In this document: one piece after another, positions 1 to 4,811 of the stretch
Layout of the letters: the number at the start of each line of letters is the position of its first letter
Position numbering within the stretch: position 1 is the first letter of the stretch
Assembly (NCBI GenBank): GCA_028291845.1
Contig: JAQGNM010000236.1
Location: 1 to 5,825 of the forward strand
Direction: 5' to 3'
Length of the DNA stretch: 5,825 nt
Origin: Massilia sp.
GTDB taxonomy: Bacteria > Pseudomonadota > Gammaproteobacteria > Burkholderiales > Burkholderiaceae_D
Made by a program: the position numbers and the translations under genes
The notes under the pieces: model-generated
Seen by the model: the letters and a program-made list of their open reading frames with translations, nothing else
Told to the model about the DNA's origin: nothing
Databases searched by the model: none

Positions 1-207
1 GTCGCCTACAAGGGCAGCGTGCTGGCGATCATCTATCAGCTGGTCGGCGGCGTGCGCCAGTCGATGGGATATTGTGGCTGCGCCTCGATCGACGAGTTGC
101 GCGAAAAGGCGGAATTTGTGGAAATCACGTCCGCCGGCATGAAGGAATCGCACGTGCACGACGTGCAAATTACCAAGGAAGCGCCGAACTACCGTTCCGG
201 CGACTGA
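1..207 (+). CDS. guaB: IMP dehydrogenase, C-terminal end (partial at left edge)
   Basis: The frame is open from base 1 and ends in TGA at 205-207, giving the last 68 residues of inosine-5'-monophosphate dehydrogenase. This cytosolic enzyme oxidises IMP to XMP with NAD+, the committed step of guanine nucleotide synthesis. The visible part has the GGVRQSMGYCG segment, the IDELREKAEFVEIT stretch, and the closing ESHVHDVQITKEAPNYR, which is the near-invariant C-terminus of bacterial GuaB. The catalytic cysteine loop and CBS domains lie left of the window. The gene is followed 69 bp later by guaA on the same strand, the usual guaBA arrangement, although a terminator lies between them. Start and full length cannot be judged; the C-terminus looks intact. 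Confidence 0.97.
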   Translation, partial: VAYKGSVLAIIYQLVGGVRQSMGYCGCASIDELREKAEFVEITSAGMKESHVHDVQITKEAPNYRSGD

Positions 208-214
208 TCCTCCG

Positions 215-242
215 ACGCGGCGTTTATTCGCCGCGTTTTTTT
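215..242 (+). terminator. Rho-independent terminator between guaB and guaA
   Basis: A perfect 8-bp stem (ACGCGGCG at 215-222, CGCCGCGT at 229-236) closes a 6-nt loop TTTATT, and a run of T follows through 242. It begins 8 bp after the guaB stop codon. It should end much of the guaB transcript and so lower read-through into guaA, unless guaA has its own promoter; the 34 bp left before the guaA start is too short for an obvious one. Confidence 0.88.
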
Positions 243-276
243 ATCGGCACCCAGTTTTAGTTCAGAGATACAGCCC

Positions 277-1887
277 ATGCATTCAAAAATCCTCATCCTC
301 GATTTCGGCTCGCAAGTGACGCAACTGATCGCCCGCCGCGTGCGCGACGCCGGGGTTTTCTCCGAAGTGTTCCCGTACGACGTCAGCGACGAGTTCGTGC
401 GTAACTACGGCGCCGCCGGCGTCATCCTGTCGGGCAGCCACAGCTCGACCCTGGAAGGCGAATCGCCGCGCGCCCCGCAAGCGGTGTTCGAGCTGGGCGT
501 GCCGGTACTGGGCATTTGCTACGGCATGCAGACGATGGCCCAGCAACTTGGGGGCAGGGTGGAAAACGGCGCCGTGCGCGAGTTCGGCTACGCCGAGGTG
601 CGCGCCCGCGGCCACACCGCGCTGCTCAACGGCATCAACGACTTCGTCACCGAAGAAGGCCACGGCATGCTGAAAGTGTGGATGAGCCACGGCGACAAGG
701 TGCTCGACATGCCGCCGGGCTTCAAGTTGATGGGCAACACCCCGAGCTGCCCGATCGCTGCCATGGCCGATGAAGAACGCAAATTCTATGGCGTGCAGTT
801 TCACCCGGAAGTCACCCACACCGTGCAGGGCAAGGCCATGCTGGGCAGGTTTGTGCATGAAATCTGCGGCTGCAAATCCGACTGGAACATGCCGGACTAT
901 ATTTCCGAAGCGGTTGAAAAAATTCGCCAGCAGGTCGGCAGCGACGAAGTCATCCTCGGTCTGTCCGGCGGCGTCGATTCGAGTGTCGCCGCCGCCCTGA
1001 TCCACCGCGCCATCGGCGATCAATTGACTTGCGTGTTCGTCGACCATGGCCTGTTGCGCCTGGACGAAGGCAAGATGGTGATGGCGATGTTTGCCAACAA
1101 CCTCGGCGTGAAAGTCATCCGCGTCGATGCCGAAGAGCAGTTTCTCGGCCACCTGGCCGGCATCAGCGACCCGGAAGCCAAGCGCAAGATCATCGGCCGC
1201 GAATTCGTCGAAGTGTTTCAAGCCGAAGCGGGCAAGCTGCCCAACGCCAGGTGGCTGGCGCAGGGCACGATCTACCCGGACGTCATCGAAAGCGCCGGCA
1301 AGGGCAAAAAAGGCCAGACGATCAAGAGCCATCACAACGTCGGCGGCCTGCCGGAGACCTTGAATCTGAAACTGCTGGAACCCTTGCGCGAACTGTTCAA
1401 GGATGAAGTGCGTAAACTCGGCGTCGCCCTCGGCCTGCCGCACGACATGGTGTATCGCCACCCGTTCCCCGGCCCGGGCCTGGGCGTACGCATCCTTGGC
1501 GAAGTGAAGAAAGAATACGCCGACCTGCTGCGCCGCGCCGACGCCATTTTCATCGAAGAACTGCGCGGCACCCCGTTCAACATGCCGCCCCTGACCACCA
1601 TCGACTCGGGCGAAGCGCCAACCAACTGGTACGAAGCCACCAGCCAGGCCTTCGCCGTGTTCCTGCCCGTCAAATCGGTGGGCGTGATGGGGGACGGCCG
1701 CACCTACGAGTGGGTGGTGGCCCTGCGCGCGGTGCAAACGCTCGATTTCATGACGGCGCAGTGGGCGCATTTGCCGCATGAGTTGCTCGGTAAAGTGTCG
1801 AACCGGATCATCAATGAAGTGCGGGGCATCAACCGGGTCGTGTATGACATTTCGGGGAAGCCGCCGGCGACGATCGAGTGGGAGTGA
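277..1887 (+). CDS. guaA: GMP synthase (glutamine-hydrolysing)
   Basis: This cytosolic enzyme aminates XMP to GMP using ATP and ammonia from glutamine. The 536-residue product is complete. Residues 1-200 are the class I glutamine amidotransferase: nucleophile Cys81 in GVPVLGICYGMQ, and His176 and Glu178 in QFHPE. The ATP pyrophosphatase domain follows, with the P-loop SGGVDSS at 230-236. The C-terminal dimerisation domain carries HPFPGPGLGVR near 395-405 and ends in DISGKPPATIEWE, the family's standard terminus. Compared with the E. coli protein there is an extra loop near residues 431-450, after ADAIFIEELR; related betaproteobacterial enzymes carry one too. The start ATG is preceded by a modest AGAGA at 264-268, 8 nt upstream. 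It lies directly downstream of guaB. The 3' end of guaA is a known integration target for genomic islands, which matters for the accessory DNA that follows. Confidence 0.98.
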   Translation: MHSKILILDFGSQVTQLIARRVRDAGVFSEVFPYDVSDEFVRNYGAAGVILSGSHSSTLEGESPRAPQAVFELGVPVLGICYGMQTMAQQLGGRVENGAVREFGYAEVRARGHTALLNGINDFVTEEGHGMLKVWMSHGDKVLDMPPGFKLMGNTPSCPIAAMADEERKFYGVQFHPEVTHTVQGKAMLGRFVHEICGCKSDWNMPDYISEAVEKIRQQVGSDEVILGLSGGVDSSVAAALIHRAIGDQLTCVFVDHGLLRLDEGKMVMAMFANNLGVKVIRVDAEEQFLGHLAGISDPEAKRKIIGREFVEVFQAEAGKLPNARWLAQGTIYPDVIESAGKGKKGQTIKSHHNVGGLPETLNLKLLEPLRELFKDEVRKLGVALGLPHDMVYRHPFPGPGLGVRILGEVKKEYADLLRRADAIFIEELRGTPFNMPPLTTIDSGEAPTNWYEATSQAFAVFLPVKSVGVMGDGRTYEWVVALRAVQTLDFMTAQWAHLPHELLGKVSNRIINEVRGINRVVYDISGKPPATIEWE

Positions 1888-1969
1888 GGGTGCTAACTCC
1901 ATCAGCCGTGTTTTACGCGTCAACATATTGATGTGGGGTGAAAAGGTCGTGAAACGGCCAGCCATTCGG

Positions 1970-1997
1970 GCGGGTTCGATTTCCGCCCTCGACTCCA
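1970..1997 (+). other. tRNA/tmRNA 3'-end-like fragment, possible attachment-site remnant
   Basis: The bases can be read as a T-arm: stem GCGGG at 1970-1974, loop TTCGATT at 1975-1981, stem TCCGC at 1982-1986 with one G-T pair. Seven acceptor bases CCTCGAC, a discriminator T and CCA at 1995-1997 follow. No matching 5' acceptor GTCGAGG, D-arm or anticodon arm is visible in the preceding 90 bp, so this is not a whole tRNA. Integrases often use tRNA or tmRNA 3' ends as attachment sites and leave such fragments. The same bases also form a plain 6-bp hairpin (GGGCGG 1968-1973, CCGCCC 1983-1988), so chance resemblance is possible. Confidence 0.3.
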
Positions 1998-2025
1998 GCA
2001 CATTGGCGTCGACGCATTTAAAATG

Positions 2026-2050
2026 AAGCCTACTTTCGAGTAGGCTTTTT
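2026..2050 (+). terminator. Rho-independent terminator with UUCG tetraloop
   Basis: A perfect 9-bp stem (AAGCCTACT at 2026-2034, AGTAGGCTT at 2039-2047) closes the very stable tetraloop TTCG, with a T run to 2050. It lies about 140 bp after guaA and about 30 bp after the tRNA-like fragment, so it could end the guaA transcript or be the old terminator of the RNA gene whose 3' end is left here. On the minus strand the A run before the stem gives a weaker T tract. Confidence 0.88.
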
Positions 2051-2241
2051 CTCGTCCTGTTGGCGCTTCATTAGTCTTATATTGCGGCCGGCTATCCTTG
2101 CTCATAAACCTGCCCGACGTGTTGACGCGTCATGCCCGGCTTTGCGCCGGAGTGTCGGTCACTGCCAAATTCTCAGCTTTGAAGTGGTCAGTTCGGCCGC
2201 GTAGTCTAGGTCAAGTTGGAAAGCCAAAAATCCTGAAACCG

Positions 2242-2260
2242 ATTCACGTTGATTGTGAAT
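2242..2260. repeat. Short inverted repeat ATTCAC-N7-GTGAAT
   Basis: Two perfect 6-base arms separated by 7 bases lie about 250 bp upstream of the NACHT start. The size and symmetry would suit a dimeric repressor site or a small RNA hairpin. No regulator gene is in the window, and arms this short also occur by chance. Confidence 0.2.
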
Positions 2261-2500
2261 ACGTTTTAGCTGTGGCATTACCACTTTTGAGGGGATTTTT
2301 TTCGCTTGTATCGCAGTTTGCCCACACTTGTGTCCCTTCGGTGAAATGAAGGTATAGGGGGCCACAAAGCAGGACGAAATGGGCGAGGCTGCGCCAGCTA
2401 CCGCAAAAGCGGCCAAATGAAAGGACTTGCCTCGGTTGCATATCGGCGCGCAGCGGTAATTGTATGTTATTTTCTCAAATTAACTTTAAACCTAAACATC

Positions 2501-2508
2501 AGGCGAGG
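2501..2508 (+). promoter_or_regulatory. Ribosome binding site favouring the start at 2513
   Basis: The purine-rich AGGCGAGG lies just before ATG 2513, with AGG ending 9 nt and GAGG ending 4 nt upstream. The upstream in-frame ATG at 2417 has no comparable site. The 32 residues it would add cross the AT-rich, promoter-like stretch and do not resemble the start of a nuclease domain. The site therefore supports 2513 as the start. Confidence 0.55.
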
Positions 2509-2512
2509 CGCT

Positions 2513-4300
2513 ATGGCAGGAGGATGGTCTTCATTCAAGCAGGCGATGCTCGCCGAAACTGGACGCGATTTCGAGAAGGCGGCGTTTCCTTACCTGCGCA
2601 TGGCGTGGCCTGATCTTGCATATCCCAGCGACCTCGGTTTTTTCGACAAGCAGGGAATTGATCAATTGGTGGTCATACCCGGCGGCATCTTCCCGGTGGT
2701 TATTCAATTCAAGGGATTTGAAATCCAATCCCAACTGGGCAAGAGTCAGCTCGATCAAATTCAGAAATCTGTCGACAGTTTTATTAGGTCAAATCTAAAA
2801 ACTGAACAATACATTCTTTTCTATAATAACAGCGGAGAGGATCAGTTGTTTTACCAGAACGTTGGCGCCATCATCGAGACCGTTGTGGCTGCGGGCGCGG
2901 CCACCAGTGCGACCGTGTGGAGCGTGGACGATGCGAAAAAATTTTTAGCCGGCAAACTCGATGACCGCGTTCGCCACGCACTTCTGGGACAGTCGGCAGC
3001 GCGGAAGGCGGAAATGGCGTCACCGTTTTCGTTCGGCACATTGTTAGTTAAGGATGTTCCCTTCAGAGACGCCGTCTGGACCTTCGGTCGGGGTATGGGT
3101 GCGGATATTTCTGCGTATGGCTCGCCGCGGGGGAATGGACTGCGCGAACTGGTCGTCAACAGCGCGCGCAAATTCCGATGGACGATGATCGTCGGGCCGT
3201 TCGGCATCGGAAAGACGACCCTTGCCAGGACCCTCGGAGACGACGCCGGCGTGCCAGTGTTGTATGTTCCTGCAGCGCAGTTGGGGCATATGGAAACTGG
3301 GGGCGCCAGCGAGGCAAAATTATGGCGCCAGATCGCGGAATACCTCGGAGTTCTCGATGCATTTGAGGGTCTTGACGGCATCGACCCGGATCTGGCCTAT
3401 GCGCTGATTACGGACAGTATGGGCCGGTTGATGCGGGGCGGCGGACCGCTGATCCTGGTCATCGATGGTCTCGACGAGAATCGGCACTATTCCACAATCA
3501 ACGGACTCAAACTGTTGGTCAACGAGTTGGCTAATACAACGATCGACGTCGTTCTGACAACCCGGCGCGAGCATTTTTACAACGCTTACGGAAATTACAG
3601 GGCTGACTTTGCTCAACTGTCGTCCAGTAACTCTACCAAGTCGGCGCAACTGATCGAACTGGGGGAGTGGGGCGTGGATTTATGCAGCGAGTTTTTGGAA
3701 CGGGTCGCTGCGACTGTGGTTTCTGAAGGGCGATCTGGTCTGCTCGAATTGCAGCGTCGGATAGCACGTGGCGAGCTACCGTTGCTGAGCACTCACCCAC
3801 TTTGGCTGATGATGGCTGCCGAATTGACGCTCGGTGCAAGAAATGTGGAATTCGATGCTTTGTTTCCCCTCTATGAAGAGTGGACGGCTTGGAAGCTCGA
3901 GCGCGACTTCGACGTCGACCGCCAGCTGCCGGATGGACTTTCGACAAATCTCACCGAACTTATTGAACACATGCAGGCCTTTATGACGGCCGTCGCTGCA
4001 AACATGATCGAAGTATCGGAATCGGGACTCACGTTGCGGGAGGAGATAGCTGAATCGCTGATCATCGCGCTGGCGGAAGATATTTTTCCGACGAGGCTCG
4101 ATAGCCAGGTGTACGCGGTGACGTCGCTACTGGAAATGACAGCGCCTCGAACATTGGGTGGGCAAAAAACGTTCCGCTTTTTTCATGTTTCGCTGCACGA
4201 ATTCTATTTGGCGAGATGGTTGCGCCAAGGAGGAGCGGAGCAGCGCGCCATCATGGCAAATTGCACTTTGACGAGTGAGCTCCAGCGTTTTATCGACTGA
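2513..4300 (+). CDS. Mrr-like nuclease–NACHT (STAND) NTPase, candidate antiphage protein
   Basis: The product is 595 residues from ATG 2513. Residues 15-70 have the PD-(D/E)XK/Mrr pattern: Glu21 in DFEKAAFPYL, Asp50 in GIDQLVV, and Gln65-x-Lys67 in VVIQFKG. A linker leads to a STAND NTPase of NACHT type: Walker A GPFGIGKTT (228-236), Walker B LILVIDGLDE (313-322, with the NACHT-type DGxDE), and arginine-bearing VVLTTRRE (346-353). The NACHT C-terminal helical signature FFHVSLHEFYLARWL is at 556-570. No signal peptide or membrane segment is seen, so it is probably cytosolic. In Avs and bNACHT defence proteins this NTPase oligomerises on sensing a phage product and activates the N-terminal nuclease; the same role here is inference. 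Avs proteins usually carry long C-terminal repeats, but this one ends at residue 595, so it is either a compact form or truncated. GC is visibly lower than guaA, suggesting transfer. An in-frame ATG at 2417 would give 627 residues but is less likely. Confidence 0.85.
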   Translation: MAGGWSSFKQAMLAETGRDFEKAAFPYLRMAWPDLAYPSDLGFFDKQGIDQLVVIPGGIFPVVIQFKGFEIQSQLGKSQLDQIQKSVDSFIRSNLKTEQYILFYNNSGEDQLFYQNVGAIIETVVAAGAATSATVWSVDDAKKFLAGKLDDRVRHALLGQSAARKAEMASPFSFGTLLVKDVPFRDAVWTFGRGMGADISAYGSPRGNGLRELVVNSARKFRWTMIVGPFGIGKTTLARTLGDDAGVPVLYVPAAQLGHMETGGASEAKLWRQIAEYLGVLDAFEGLDGIDPDLAYALITDSMGRLMRGGGPLILVIDGLDENRHYSTINGLKLLVNELANTTIDVVLTTRREHFYNAYGNYRADFAQLSSSNSTKSAQLIELGEWGVDLCSEFLERVAATVVSEGRSGLLELQRRIARGELPLLSTHPLWLMMAAELTLGARNVEFDALFPLYEEWTAWKLERDFDVDRQLPDGLSTNLTELIEHMQAFMTAVAANMIEVSESGLTLREEIAESLIIALAEDIFPTRLDSQVYAVTSLLEMTAPRTLGGQKTFRFFHVSLHEFYLARWLRQGGAEQRAIMANCTLTSELQRFID

Positions 4301-4383
4301 GACCGCAAACGCAAAGCAACTGCGGCCCAACGCCCCTTGGAAGGCCGTGGCTCGATCGGCACAAACGAGCGGCGCGCTACGTG

Positions 4384-4409
4384 GTGCGCATACGCATGCA
4401 CGTGCACGC
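4384..4409. repeat. 26-bp alternating purine-pyrimidine tract with 10-bp palindrome
   Basis: Every base from 4384 to 4409 alternates purine and pyrimidine, mostly GC, CA and TG steps, which is the composition that favours Z-DNA under negative supercoiling. It contains the perfect palindrome TGCACGTGCA at 4397-4406. It lies in non-coding DNA between the end of the NACHT gene and the LysE-like remnant, close to the likely junction between the two. Confidence 0.45.
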
Positions 4410-4428
4410 CGCACGTCCCAGGGCTGGA

Positions 4429-4500
4429 CATCACCCAGGCTTTTGGATTGACCCATTGGAATAACGCCGCGTGAACGATACCGATTGGCCTGCCGGACTT
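4429..4500 (-). pseudogene. LysE/RhtB-family amino-acid exporter, internal fragment
   Basis: About 24 codons on the minus strand read SGRPIGIVHAALFQWVN followed by PKAWVM. The FQWVNPKAW motif is characteristic of the middle of LysE/RhtB translocators, inner-membrane exporters of amino acids. A whole family member is about 200 residues. Here the frame opens only 8-10 residues before the conserved part, and after WVM it passes into sequence with no similarity, running antisense into the NACHT gene. Neither end of the gene is present in any frame nearby. The break at about 4429 may mark the right boundary of the segment carrying the NACHT gene. The family call rests on one motif. Confidence 0.55.
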
Positions 4501-4592
4501 GTCGTTCAAATTGAGGTTTGGCAAACGGACATGGCGTGATCTTTACTCATCCGGTTTCGCCGTGACGGAGAAGCTTGTGTCCGCTGTGCCCA

Positions 4593-4811
4593 TCACGCCG
4601 CATGCCTTCGCTGCAGCGAGACGCGCTCGAGCGGGATGAATATCACCATCCCGGCCACCATTGCCGCGGCAAAGATGAGCGGTTTGGCGCCGCCGCTGGC
4701 AAGCGAGGCCAGCGCAGGGCCCGGGCAGTAGCCGGCCAGGCCCCAGCCCACGCCGAAAAGCAGCCCGCCGGACACCAGGCGGCGGTCGATCCGGTGGCGG
4801 TCGGCAGCCGC
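4593..4811 (-). pseudogene. YeeE/YedE-type (DUF6691-like) membrane protein, C-terminal fragment
   Basis: About 72 codons on the minus strand encode RIDRRLVSGGLLFGVGWGLAG, then YCPGPALASLASGGAK, a second hydrophobic segment LIFAAAMVAGMVIFIPL and a basic tail, with the stop at 4593-4595. GxGWGLxGxCPGPAL is the signature of YeeE/YedE sulfur-transport proteins and their half-size DUF6691 relatives of about 140 residues; it includes the conserved cysteine. Two membrane helices are visible. The N-terminal half is missing, because upstream of about 4811 the sequence becomes the IS110 end. The frame stays open into the IS (up to 4904), but that part is not family-like. The stop overlaps a following ATG (TGATG at 4595-4591) of a 16-codon frame ending at 4543, possibly the start of a lost coupled gene. 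Such genes often sit in sulfide or thiosulfate loci; none is seen here. Confidence 0.75.

Larger units (their letters stand above)
2051..2512. other. Gene-poor leader upstream of the NACHT gene
   Basis: No convincing coding frame lies in these 462 bases; the short open frames on both strands have no recognisable domains and no good ribosome binding site. There are small hairpins: CCGGC 2136-2140 with GCCGG 2146-2150; ATTCAC 2242-2247 with GTGAAT 2255-2260; and GTGG 2272-2275 with CCAC 2281-2284 followed by four T. A 14-codon frame (ATG 2379, stop 2418-2420) overlaps an upstream in-frame ATG of the next gene in an ATGA arrangement. From about 2457 the DNA becomes AT-rich (TAATTG at 2457, TATGTT at 2463, TTTAAA at 2485), which is where a promoter for the next gene is most likely. 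No spacing to a -35 box is good enough for a firm call. The drop in GC relative to guaA begins here. Confidence 0.5.

Noticed and set aside
1908..1997. A complete tRNA gene ending at the CCA at 1995-1997
   Set aside because: No 5' acceptor strand pairing with CCTCGAC and no D-arm or anticodon arm is present at suitable distances. Only a 3'-end-like fragment can be supported.
283..2001. A 572-codon open frame on the minus strand opposite guaA
   Set aside because: It is an antisense shadow of guaA caused by GC-rich codon use. Its His/Ala/Arg-rich translation has no recognisable domain, while the plus strand encodes a complete GMP synthase.
2098..2416. Short open frames of 65-85 codons on both strands upstream of the NACHT gene, considered as an integrase or excisionase remnant
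   Set aside because: None has a ribosome binding site or any recognisable integrase, helix-turn-helix or toxin-antitoxin motif.
4303..4325. Hairpin CCGCA/TGCGG just after the NACHT stop as its terminator
   Set aside because: The stem is only 5 bp with a 13-nt loop, and no T run follows.
4204..4524. A 106-codon minus-strand frame as one whole gene
   Set aside because: Only about 24 codons (4429-4500) resemble LysE/RhtB. The rest is antisense to the NACHT gene or unlike any family, and the frame opens with a TTG just after a stop.
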